This document shows positions 24,474 to 35,464 of a stretch of 64,000 nt of DNA, one piece after another. The stretch covers positions 248,001 to 312,000 of the forward strand of contig MU271152.1 of assembly GCA_021432605.1 (NCBI GenBank). Reading direction: 5' to 3'. The notes below the pieces were generated by a model that ran no database searches, was not told the origin of the DNA, and saw only the letters and a list, made by a program, of their open reading frames with translations. This DNA is from Coniochaeta sp. PMI_546 (Eukaryota > Ascomycota > Sordariomycetes > Coniochaetales > Coniochaetaceae). The position numbers were made by a program, and so were the translations under genes. Positions within the stretch are counted from its first letter, which is position 1, and the number at the start of each line of letters is the position of its first letter.

Positions 24474-27400
24474 ATGTCACCGCATCCAATGGAGCCCGAG
24501 GCGATCATTTCTCCCGATGGAGCGGCCACCTCTCAGCCTAGAATAAACAACAACGAGGTTCAGTCGCCGTCTGATGGTGTAGATGTTGTCCTGAAACATC
24601 CTCAACCTCACGAGGAGGAGAGAGCAAGCAATGCTTCCGTCGAGCCCCAAACTTCAGTTTCAAAAGGCATTTCGATTCCTGCCGACATCGGGGCTACTCC
24701 TCGCTTTAAGCCTGGTGTACGAGGGAGCGAAAATGACTTCATATTTGCACCAGCGCCTCGACATGCTCCTGGTCACTTCACCCACCGCAGAATTGTTCCA
24801 CGGATTGACGGATTGGGAACTGACAATGGATTGAGTTACAAGCCATTATCAAATGGTCTCTCGACAGAGAGACAGACCGGTGCAACTCACAACAGTCCAG
24901 CACGGGACGCCACACATAGTCGAACCGTTCAGTTCCCATCAGTCGCCCCCTCGCCGCTCTCACTCGTACGCACTGAAAATGTGGCTCACAAACAATCTCC
25001 ACCACCAAAGAAAATTGGTCTTCCTTTTGCCCAAACCCGTCCTACAGCAATTTCCAACGGCGAGAGTCAGTCGTCCACTAAGATGGATCAACAACTGCCT
25101 ATGAACGTAGTCCAGAATGACCAACCGAAAGACTCGCACAGATCACCTCTTCAGCCAGCCCAACCTCTTGCGTCAGGAGAGTATCGTACGACAAGCAATG
25201 ATATGGAGATCCATTCACCTCCTACTAGTAACCTACAGAGTTCCATCAAGGAAGGGGCCTCATCAGGGCTCGCGGCGGAAAACCTGAGAGTAGCTCCACG
25301 GCAGAGGCTAGAGGTCATCATGGAACAATCTGAAGGGGAAGAGCCTACCATGCGTGAAGGAGATTCTAATCGACACCCATTGGTAGGGAGACCTCAACAG
25401 CCGACCCCGGAGATGGAAGCACAATCCAATGGGCTTCATAACCCCAAACAATGGACAAGGGACAATCAAGCAACACGACTGAAGCGAGCCAAACAGAACC
25501 ATCAGATGAGCCGACCTGTAAGGCTAGTTCATCACAGCAAAGATAACTCCCGATCTTCTTCTGTAACTTCTAGCGCATCTGGGGTATCCAAGAGGAAGGC
25601 TAGATCCATGCGTAATCTCAACGTCTTCAGAGATAGAGATCTTCCCGAGGTCGCCAACAAGGTCAACGACCTCTGGAAGCTCTGCAACGACGCGGTGAAA
25701 GAAGCAGAGACTGACAGTCAGTACAAGGTCGACAAGTATCGGAGGAAACTTTTCGAGAAATCTCAGAGACTGGCTTCCTACCTCGAGACCATCAACGCCC
25801 AGGCACATGCAATCGACAATTTGGAAGGTCAAATACAGGAAATGAATTCCTACATCGAGAAGCTGAAGCAGCAAGTGCGAGTCTACTCTGAAAAGGTCCC
25901 GGTATTGATGGACAATTGTCGGATCTTGAAGTGCGCACTCGACTCGACCATCGATGAGCACAAGCAATACCAAAAAAGGTCTCAAGATGTGATTGAGGAG
26001 ATCCGTACTGAGAAGCAACGCGAGCAGTCGGCAAGAGAGCTCGTTGAGCGTCAACTTGCCGCTGTGCGCGAACACCTGAAGGAGAGGGTCCATCAAGTTG
26101 AGGTCCATTGTCAAGAAGAATGTCGGCGTGGTAAGCAACCACTTCGCTAGTATTCCGCAACCTGTCTAATTCTAACATTACCCAAGTGAACGAGAAGATG
26201 CAGCTACTTACGCAGCAAGTTCACGAGAAGGACTCCCAGATCCAACGAGAGAGGGTCATGGCCGACCAGCTCAGCAAACAGCTCGAGGAGTATCAGCAAG
26301 CACAGTCGTCCTTGGAGGACCTGCGAGCTCAAACTTCAGATATAGTCAAGATGCTGAATGAAAGACATGCCAATGATTATGTTGAGCAGCTGAAGCTGAC
26401 ACAGGTGGAAAGCAGAGCAAAGTAGGTTCCAGCATTTGGTGCCCATACCACATGAAAGAGTGACTGATGGCATTAGGCTTGATAATATAACTAAGCATCT
26501 AGAGTCTCTCCGAGGTCTCATAGTACCTCAGAGCGACGGCGTGTCAACACTTGGAGACAAGCAAGCGGAGGGAATATCGAGGTAAGTTTTGGGAAGCGAT
26601 GGCATTCATGAGCCGGGCCTATTAGCTAAGAAATCGCAGAATCATGGCTACCCTGAAGACGATGTACGAAGCACAAGCCGATAGCAAAGAAGCCATGAAG
26701 CAGCTTGGGAAGGACCTGCGAGATCATGTTGACGGAATGTGGCAGCATCTCAAACCTCGCGAGGAGGCTTTAACGCAACAGCTAGAAGAGAAACGGAGCG
26801 AGAACGAGGTTCTTAGAAGTGTCATCGACGAAAGAGAGAAAGAACGTCAATTGCTAAAGCAGCAGCTCGAGAAGGCGAATGACGCACGCCAGGCGCAAGA
26901 AGAACGCATTGAGGAGCTGGTTCGGAAAGTCTGCCAACTTAATGCTCAGCCTCAGGAAGACCCAGAAGGCAGAGTTGGACTCCAAGCTTTGACCAGAGAG
27001 AATGACGATCTCAAGGCTCAGCTGGCAGTCAAATGCAGCAGCATTGCGAGTTTCAAGACTCAACTCGACGCCAAGAACGAAAGCTATGTGGCTGACGTCG
27101 CTAGCTTCGGCAAAGAGATCAAGAGGCTCACACAACTGTTGAACGACAGGGAAGAATCGTCTAAGTCGGCCACCAAAAAGACACTGACGACTGTCCAAGA
27201 GGATCACCAAGCAAAGCTTCAGCGCCTCGAAGTCGATATGCGATCGCGCTTGCAGCTAGCTGAAAAAGACCGGCAGTTGGTTTTGGATCAGCTCGATGAA
27301 ACCAGGAAGAAATTGGAGGTCGCTGAGCAACTTCGACACAATGAACCCAGTAACACCAATGCTCTTCTTCAAGCAGCATTGGACGAAGCAGAGCTCCGTA

Positions 27401-28482
27401 ATCAGAAGCTCGTTGAGGATCTCAAACAGAAGGAAGCCGAAGTGGAGAATGACAAAACGCATTTCGCATCCCTCTGGAACTGGGCAGGAAGCAAAGCAGA
27501 AGCGCATGGGTTTGATGTTGACAAGATTTGGAAGGATGCCCAAGAAGTTGGTGGTCCAGCCAAGAGATGGACTTGCTTCCTGGAGAGCATCCTTGCTAGA
27601 ATTGACATGCATGGAGCACCGCCTGGAGAAACGCCACCAGCGGGTATCGCAGCTCCACACGAACTTGACAAGTCTTCCTCGCACGCAAGATTTATGCCCG
27701 GTGTATCTGGACTCTCTCAACCACGATTCTTGACGCAAGTGGCGGCCGGGAACGGAAATGATGGGGACGGTCAAGTCTCTCAGCAAAACTTCCATCTCCG
27801 TCCACCAGCTGGCCCGGGCGGGATGCTCGGCGGCGAAGCAAGACGGGTAACGGTGCGGAGTCCGCACTCTGGCGTGCTCACCCCGGTACCACCTTCCGTC
27901 GAGCAAGAGAAAGCGCGAAGGAGAGGCAACCAACAGCAGCCGAAGCCCATCATGAAGCGCCTGACTCGCAGCTCGGCGCACGCTGATGAGTTGAGACTAG
28001 GCCAGGACTTGGTATCGGCTAGTATCCTGCCGCCTGGCTTTGGATCCCTCGGCAACCCATTTGCCCGCTCTACCGAAACAGACGAGAAGGAAGAGATAGG
28101 CATTGGTAGAGGTGATGATCCATCGGGAGGATTCCGGTCTGACGAGACTCAGGGTGCTGTTGCTGGGTCCGGCCTGAAGACCAAGCTCAAGAGCGCCAAA
28201 CGTTCACGGAGGACAACTGAAGCGGAACCAGTCGAGCCATTCTCGGCAGATCCTCCCAAGACAGACCTGGTTGATGATGACGACGACGTACCTCAAATGA
28301 AAAGAGCCAAGGTCCACAAACAAAAGACCCCGGCAAGCTCGCGTCGCGCCAAAGTCACAGCATCTCGGCCAAAGAAGCAGCTTTCTGGGCTTGCCGCCCA
28401 GGGAGTGGTTTACGGCAGCTTTCCCGCAGGTGTTGTTCATGGTGGCCCTATTCCACCAAGCGAGGTGACCAACAAGCCTTGA
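24474..28482 (+). CDS. Long coiled-coil protein, possible meiotic or chromosome-axis role
   Basis: Four exons (24474-26130, 26187-26421, 26477-26581, 26640-28482) give 1279 residues in one frame. Residues 1 to about 370 are polar and disordered, rich in Ser, Pro and Gln. From about 390 to 950 heptad-like repeats predominate, with short breaks (for example VNDLWKLCNDAVKEAE, LEGQIQEMNSYIEKLKQQV, LTQQVHEKDSQIQRER). The last 330 residues are disordered and basic, with an acidic DDDDD run followed by MKRAKVHKQK and repeated Lys/Arg clusters that could be nuclear signals or DNA contacts. Disordered ends around a coil of over 500 residues are the layout of synaptonemal-complex transverse-filament proteins and of some spindle or axis proteins. 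I see no motif that decides, so the role is a hypothesis; the gene itself is well supported. Confidence 0.85.
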
Positions 28483-28957
28483 TCATTGGAATCATACGAT
28501 GTCATGGTCGAGGAGTGTTGGTGTGGCCACTTGCTAACAACTTGCTAGACTTTTTGACATGTTCAGTCGATATTGATATACTAAATGAGAGGTGAGCATG
28601 CGGATGGAAGCATCTCCAGGGGGATATGATCATGTCACAGAAACATAGAATAGCCATGAATCACACCCAACAAGAAATCATTGTTCAGCTAGAGTGTGTA
28701 ATAAAACCAGTGGCATGCGCATTGGTGTGACATGGCACAGGCGGTGTCTTGCAAATCCATTCTATCCTCCCAAACGCCGTCCATGCTTTGAATCATGGTA
28801 GACATAGTATACAGTGCTGAGCAGCATTTCGAATCAGTCATGGGCTGCACATTCGGTCGACCCTTTGTGGCGGCAGTCAAGGCTCGACGAAACGGACTAT
28901 CGCCGCCGAGTTCTCGTTAGATTCTTAAGTTCCGGGCCGATAGATACAGTCGTCGGT
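28483..28957. other. Convergent intergenic region
   Basis: Lies between the 3' ends of the coiled-coil gene and the bL33m gene. No coding region or structured RNA recognised. Confidence 0.5.
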
Positions 28958-29264
28958 TTATTTGCCTTTCCGCTTCTGCTCGAGGAACAGGACTTTCCTC
29001 CGCACTAGCCACAATGTTAGTCCACCATATTCAGACCACGACTGTGTGTATAAGGCTGCCGTTTCGTACCAATTGGGTCGTATTTGAGCATGCTCATCGG
29101 CAGTGATGTCCTTGGGCGGGTGAATGTGTAGAAATAGCCCGTCGCCGCCATGGAGAGCAGTCGCACGATGATGATACGGCTCTTCGCTGCAGGTATCTAT
29201 TAGCAAAAGCGTCAAACAGTCTTGTCGTAGGCACTACAAGCTGTGGCGTACCTTTCTTCGCCAT
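28958..29264 (-). CDS. MRPL39: Mitochondrial large-subunit ribosomal protein bL33m
   Basis: A 58-residue protein of the mitochondrial ribosome's large subunit, counterpart of bacterial L33. Three exons (29264-29252, 29186-29070, 29004-28958) splice to a chain that begins [23 protein letters not shown], contains the L33-like segment [18 protein letters not shown] and ends KRKGK. The first exon is only 13 bases. The short basic N terminus can serve as import signal, as is usual for this family. The spliced product is too short for simple gene finding, but the match in length and order to fungal bL33m is clear. It faces away from the alanine aminotransferase gene. Confidence 0.93.
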
Positions 29265-30652
29265 GGTTGCTGTGTTGCACCCTGACGATGGACTTGATCG
29301 CGATCTTGACGTTGAACTGGAAGCTTTTCATTTCAGCCAATGGGAGTCATGATGGCGGCGGAATAATATTCCGCTCCGTGGTCGACGGAGAGGTATCCTC
29401 ACGGACCACACTTATAATACAATCTCCATATTTTACCTACTACCTTAGACTCTTAGGGACCGGTGTTGGTCGTGTACCCACTTTTGCAATGATACTTAGC
29501 CGGTCTCGGTATCAATGTCATCACTTCTTGAGTTCGTTGGGGTCGTCTCAAACAAACCTGAGCACACCGCCATCTACTCCTCTGAGAGCTGAGCTCATTT
29601 ATCGCGCTCGAAGTAACACATATCTGACTCTCGTGCGAGACTCCGATGTAGGAACAGGGCAACTGGTGCATCCAGACTCTGACCAAACGTGGTCGTTATC
29701 AAGATGGGTGACCCCCTTCGATTAGGGCTCCTTATACATTGGGATAAGATTATCTCGCTAGTAATCTTAGCTCCATCTTTTTCCTTATCACTGTGGTTGC
29801 GGTATTCCTGTCAACAATAATCAAAGCCATCAAATCCCCCTCGCTGTCGGCTCGAGATCAGGCAATCAAGGCTTTCTCAGATGTCTACCTGGCTAAGGAG
29901 ACTGGCCGAAAGGAGCGTGAGCCAGGCGGGGGTCCTAAATGGCTCTGCCGGGTTGTCATTCGGCACATTGAGGTCTCGAGGTATGCAGAAAGCGTTTACT
30001 TTATTCCTTGTGTTTTTCTCAACCACCTGCTCGACATAGAGGATTTTTATACGCCAAGTTCGAATCCGCGGGAGGCACCGGTTTCGGCCGATATGAAAAG
30101 GGCCACCACAGTTCATGTCATCCCATCAGGACAGCTGAGTGTCACTGCCATTGGCCTCAAGTTCCTGAATGCCTCCAGCCTGCATCACATCAGATGACGA
30201 GCAAGATACCATGAGCTGATTTTTACTCTCCGGATTTTCCTCTCCCATCTCCTGTTCCTTCCTCCTATTGGCATTGAACAACAGTCTTCCGTGAATCGTG
30301 TAGGACACAAGTGCAAGCGTCATTGATGGAAATTGCCTCAAGTGATATCATATACACTGCACTCATTACACCTCGTTTCTATGTGTCGCTCTTTACCTCC
30401 TGCACCTTATCCTTCACTTATCTGCGCACCTAAAGGACAAAGCCAAGGTTGTGACCTTGACCTTGATATATAAACCTCTATTAGCGCCCCTTGTTGACTC
30501 TATAAGGAATCGCTACTCACCTGTGTCCACTTCTTTCCCCAGGAACCCCACTAAGCCGAGCTGCCCCGCCATCCGCCGGTTCACATCGGCGAGCCGTGAC
30601 GCATCGCGATCAAGGCTTACCTCGGTCCTCCTCAACACACCAGTATCGCAAC
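29265..30652. promoter_or_regulatory. Divergent upstream region of MRPL39 and ALT1
   Basis: No independent gene is supported. Open frames at 29243-29725 and 29793-30197 lack domains. The right end (30381-30652) may hold an alternative first exon for the aminotransferase: an AUG at 30381, a candidate donor at 30448 and a strong pyrimidine-rich acceptor ending at 30542. Confidence 0.5.
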
Positions 30653-32188
30653 ATGTCGTCGACTCCTGCAAGAAGATTGAACTACGACAACATTAACCCG
30701 CACGTCAAGGCAGCCCAGTATGCTGTGCGCGGTGAGTTGGCCGTCAAATCAGAGGAGTACCGCGCCAAGCTGGCCAGTGGTGATTCCGCCGATCTGCCGT
30801 TCAAGCAAGTCATATCGGCCAACATCGGGAACCCTCAACAACTCGACCAAAAGCCCATTACTTTCTTCCGACAAGTTCTCAGTATCCTAGAGAACCCTAA
30901 GCTTTTGGAACACGAAGATGTGCTACTCAACCAGCTCGGCTACAAGTCTGACGTGCTCGACCGCGCAAAATGGCTTCTGAGCAAGGTTGGCTCTGTCGGA
31001 GCGTACAGCGCCAGTAATGGTGTTCCGGCGATCAGGCAGTCCATCGCTGACTTCCTCGAGAGTGAGTTCCAGCATAGCCCCTCTTCGATGCTCTGCGCTC
31101 AGTCTTGCTGACCACCATCTCTGCTCTCTCCAGGACGCGATGGCTTCCCTGCCAACCAAGCGGATATCTACCTCTCTGGCGGCGCCTCGTCGGGCGTCAA
31201 CACCCTTCTGCACATCATTTGCGCCGATTCCAACTCCGGCATTCTGGTCCCCATCCCGCAATACCCTCTCTACACCGCATCGCTCTCCGTCCTCGACGCC
31301 GTCTGTGTGCCATATCACCTCGACGAGTCGAAGAACTGGGGCACCGACTTGGCCACCATCAAGGCTTCGTACGAGAAGGCTGTGTCCGAAGGGGTCGATG
31401 TCCGCGCCATCGTCATCATCAACCCAGGCAACCCCACCGGCGCCAGCCTGTCCGAGGACGACGTCCGCGCAGTCCTCGACTTTGCCCGGCAAGAGCGCCT
31501 GGTCGTCATTGCGGACGAGGTATACCAGACCAACGTCTTTGTAGGCAAGTTTCATTCGTTCAAGGGCGCGCTGCGCCAGTTGCAGAAGGAGAACCCAGAC
31601 GGCAAGTTTGACGGCGTGGAGCTCGCCTCGCTTCACAGCGTTAGCAAGGGCATGGTCGGCGAGTGCGGCCATCGCGGCGGGTACTTCGAGCTATGCGGGT
31701 TCGACCCGCTCGTCCAGGCCGAGATCTACAAGTTCGTATCCATAACACTTTGTGCGCCGGTCATCGGCCAGTGTCTCGTCGAGCTGATGGTCAACCCGCC
31801 GAAGGAGGGAGAGCCGAGCTACGAGCTGTACAAGAAGGAGTACGATTCTATCTACCAGAATCTGAAGGACCGCGCTACGGCGCTGTACGAGGCATTCAAG
31901 CAGATGGAGGGCGTGGAGTGTGCCGAGCCGCAGGGCAGCATGTATCTGTTCCCCACCGTCACTATCCCGCCGAAGGCGGTCGAGGCGGCCAAGCAGGCGA
32001 ACCGCACGGCGGATGAGTTTTACTGCCTGCGACTTTTGGAGGCTACAGGCGTGTGTCTGGTGCCCGGCAGCGGCTTCGGACAAAAGGATGGCTCGCATCA
32101 CTTCCGAACTACGTTCCTCGCTCCCGGCACTGACTGGGTTGGGAGGATCATCGACTTCCACAGGGAGTTTATGGATAAATACAGGTGA
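30653..32188 (+). CDS. ALT1: Alanine aminotransferase
   Basis: PLP enzyme that interconverts alanine plus 2-oxoglutarate with pyruvate plus glutamate. Two exons (30653-31061 and 31134-32188) give 487 residues. The N-terminal block LNYDNINPHVKAAQYAVRGEL and SANIGNPQQLDQKPITFFRQV are typical of the ALT branch of fold-type I enzymes. Other marks are YLSGGASSGV, IPQYPLYTAS, the cofactor-binding INPGNPTGASL and ADEVYQTNVF, and the Schiff-base lysine in SVSKGMVGECGHRGGYFE. The C terminus has PGSGFGQKDGSHHFRTTFL. The AUG at 30653 starts the conserved enzyme. The frame stays open upstream for 47 codons rich in Arg and Ser with one acidic residue, which suggests a longer mitochondrial form made by another start or first exon. 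Confidence 0.96.
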
Positions 32189-32682
32189 GGGGAGGGCCGA
32201 GGGTTCGATGGACAGCATTTGGTCGGTGATGTTATAAGGGTTAGCGAAGATACCTGCATTGAAGTTATCTGGATGGGAAAAGTTGCAGACATTGTATCTT
32301 GCGTTTCCGAGCAGGCATGGCAACGGCACAGCACGGCAGGCACTGATTTCGGTTTCATTCTATGGATTGCGTGAACTTCCTATCTTGTCTAGATGGTGCG
32401 GCCAGAATGGTCGTGACACCCAGCTCATACATACATTCGTGCGAGGTTAGCTCTATATCAGCAATGACCACCATTTCACTCACGGCATTGCACATCTTTG
32501 GTGTCGAAAATTTGCCAGGCTTGCATTGCATGCTGCTCCAGTCTTCTATCGACATATGATACAGATATTAGCACACGGAATTTTATGCCTGTCCCTTGCT
32601 ACGCCAGTCTAAGCTGCCTTGTAACGCGCTGTCCGACTAGCAGTCTATCGCCCCGAACAAGCCCCATCCCGCCACAACCCCC
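32189..32682. other. Convergent intergenic region
   Basis: Separates the 3' ends of ALT1 and RPN7. No coding region recognised. Confidence 0.5.
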
Positions 32683-34295
32683 TTAAGCCCTCTCGCTGCC
32701 CCTCAACCTGACCGCCTGACCGTACTTCTGCAGCTTGGTGATCAACTGATCGCCCTGGCGTACGACATCCTGGTACTGCTTGTTCTTGTCGTCCGGCCTG
32801 TTGGTCTCAATGACGCCCTTGCCCGAGACGCGGTCGATAGTGCACGGAATGCGGCCCGCGGCAATAAACTTGGCCAGGTCACTGTAATTATTATATTAGC
32901 TTCCCAAGCACCCAAAGACACTTGAGATCAGAGTTGGACTCACCGATCCAAAAAGTCAACCGTGACACCAAAATCGTTAGCCATGCTCTCCAGCCCGACA
33001 ACGCGATAACTCTGCAGCAGCTGCTGGTAGGCCCGCAGGCGCATCTCGCGGACGAACCAGTTCTTGTGCTCGTGCAGGTACCGGTCGACGTTGAGGAACT
33101 GCTCCTCCACCGCCGCCAGGGCCTGGAAGAAGAGCTTATACCGCCCCGTGTACAGGCTGCTGACCAGCTGGGCGAGGGGGGAGAAGTCGACCGCCATCTC
33201 GGCCTCGGGCTGGTCGGTGCTGCTGCCGAGTGTGGTGAGGTTGACGACCGCGGCGCGGGAGGCAGAGGGTGCGGTCTCGGCGTCCTGGGAGCCGGCGTCG
33301 GCTCCCGGGCCGGCGGAGATGGCGCCGCTGAGGGCCAGGAGCTTGTCCTCGCCGTCGCCGAGGATGGCCTTGATCTCGGGGGCGTCGACGACCTTGCTCT
33401 TGAAGTCGACGCGTTTGAGAGACACCGAGCCGGCCAGGACGGAGTAGACGACAAGATTGCTGTAGGTGCAGAGCTCGTAGGAAGTGAAGGTCGACAGACT
33501 GTCAAGAAGGAGCGGGGCCGCGAGGTTGTAGCTGCGCACGGTGAGGAGGTAGAGGCCCTCGTAGGCCTTGAGGCGGTTGCGCCGGTCCCAGTCGCCGCCG
33601 CTCTCGACGAGCGTCTTGGCCCGCTCGACGTGCTTCTTTACTAGCAGCTTGTCACCGAAGAAGAGGCCCACCCGAATGATGGCCAGCACGAGGTCTATCT
33701 TGGTGCCGAGGATGCCAGTCTTTTCGAAAAGGTCTTCGTGTGCGGCGATTGCTTTCTCCTGTTAGGGTAGACACTCGTTAGTAGACTATTTGCAAGAGGA
33801 AGGAAGATGTTGGAAATTCACCTTGTCACCAACTTTAGCCCAAAATTCAGCCCGCTTTCCCCTCGCAGCCATGACCTCCACATCGCCAGCCTTCTCAACC
33901 GCGTCGTCCTCCTCCTTCTGAATGCTCTCCAGCTCCCTGTCATTGTCCTCCTTGAGCTTCTGGTACAGCTCCTCGTCCCACGGCAGGCTTATGCTCGACG
34001 TCGGGGCTCTGGTGGCGATCATGCCGCCGACGACGCTGGACTTCCTGCTCAACGGCTTCCCTGCTGCGCTCGAAGAAGAGCCCTCACCAATGATGTTGAG
34101 GATGCCTTCGAGCGGATGTGCCAGGTACCGGTAGAAGGGCGCCATCTTGTGCTCCGAGATGGCGTCTTGGAGGGCTTTGGCGGCCAGCTGCTGGGCGACG
34201 CCGCCATTTCTGCTTGCGTAGGGGTTCGTCAGGGTAAAGACGTGCTGGGCGAGGGGAAGGAGGGGCCATTTGGCGTATTGCGGCTCGGAGCCCAT
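32683..34295 (-). CDS. RPN7: 26S proteasome regulatory subunit Rpn7
   Basis: Lid subunit of the 19S regulatory particle (PSMD6 in animals), acting as a scaffold next to the deubiquitinase Rpn11. Three exons (34295-33822, 33758-32944, 32881-32683) give 495 residues. The protein starts MGSEPQYAKWPLLPLAQHVFTL. A TPR-like solenoid is visible through LVLAIIRVGLFFGDKLLVKKHVERAK and DWDRRNRLKAYEGLYLL. The PCI domain includes MRLRAYQQLLQSYRVVGLESMA and the winged-helix part GVTVDFLDRDLAKFIAAGRI, then VIETNRPDDKNKQY. Two low-complexity insertions (GEGSSSSAAGKPLSRKSS near residue 71, and a Gly/Ala/Ser-rich stretch near 300) make it longer than the yeast protein. It shares a divergent promoter with ABD1. 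Confidence 0.96.
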
Positions 34296-35464
34296 GGTGG
34301 ACGTGCGGCTGTGGTGTTGATTAGAGGTGATGACGAAGGGACGAGCTTGCCGCTAGAGATGCTTGAAAAGGCCTTCTGGATTGTTCCGTATGTCGATTCC
34401 TACACGTTGTTGTGACGGTTTCAGTGTGGAAGTCGATTTTCCGGGTATTGGCTTGTGGTTGCTGCTGTAGGGGGACTTTGCTGATGACAATGGAAGCTGG
34501 AGTTGTTCGGAGCATGGAGCTGCAAGGCGGCAACAGCTTCGCGTCAGTTCGCAGCTGCCCAGCAAAGACCCACAAACGCAGCAGCCTTGCAAAGTTGGGG
34601 CATTACGTAAGCGTTTAAGACGACTTCCAGTCTCTTGAGTTTGCAGTTCCGTAAAACCACAAACTATCAGGACTAATGCGTCGACATATACAATGCCGTG
34701 TTCTTCAAGTCCTAGAATGTTCTTGAATCGTCTTGGAGACCGTCTAGAAATGTGCAAATGCTCTTGTCATTACAGCAGTTCGAAGTTTCCACGTGTTTGC
34801 AGTAGCTTTTCAACCATGACTGTCACCTCAACATATTCTACTGCCTGTGATGTACGTGTTTAGTATTTATCATGCATCGAGAGTTCTGAATGCCTCCTGA
34901 CGTGCAACGGCCATCAGTCGACAAGTAATGCGTCCTCATGAGTTTGGACACAGTAACACGGCATCTCATAAGGATGTCACTAACTTGATCGTTTCGCTAT
35001 GGGGTATTGTCCTTCGCTATATTCCTACCATGGATCCGCCTAGGTCTGCATTGGCAGTCGTTAAGGCCTTGCGTGAGGCGTCCATGTATAAAACGCATTC
35101 AGCATTCAAAAGGAATAATATCCATGTATTCAAGATAGAATGGATGCCACTGTAAACTCGTTCCTGTCTTAACCTCCTACCTTACATACGTATATACACA
35201 ACCTTATGTCGGATAGTGGGTCATACCACAAAGCTCTACACTAACCAAAATGGGACGTCACAGCCAACCTTAACTCCTGCCTCTACCACTTAAGTATCTA
35301 CCAACATCGGGCACTTTCATCGATAAATCACCTTCACAATATCACACGACGAAATTTCCAACAACCACACAAAAACCTCAGTTCACAACAAGAGAAATAA
35401 GCACGAGTTTCTCCAGCAAAAACACTCTCCAACTCCCCGGCTCACCCGAGCCTCAATCATCACA
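34296..35464. promoter_or_regulatory. Divergent promoter region of RPN7 and ABD1
   Basis: A 1.17-kb interval between two outward-facing genes, with no supported gene inside. I looked for an Rpn4-type proteasome element (GGTGGCAAA) by eye and did not find a clear copy. Confidence 0.45.

Noticed and set aside
30451-30696. 81-codon frame with Arg/Ser-rich content just before the aminotransferase start
   Set aside because: It is in a different frame from the enzyme and cannot encode its leader; the spliced leader described in the findings uses the other frame.
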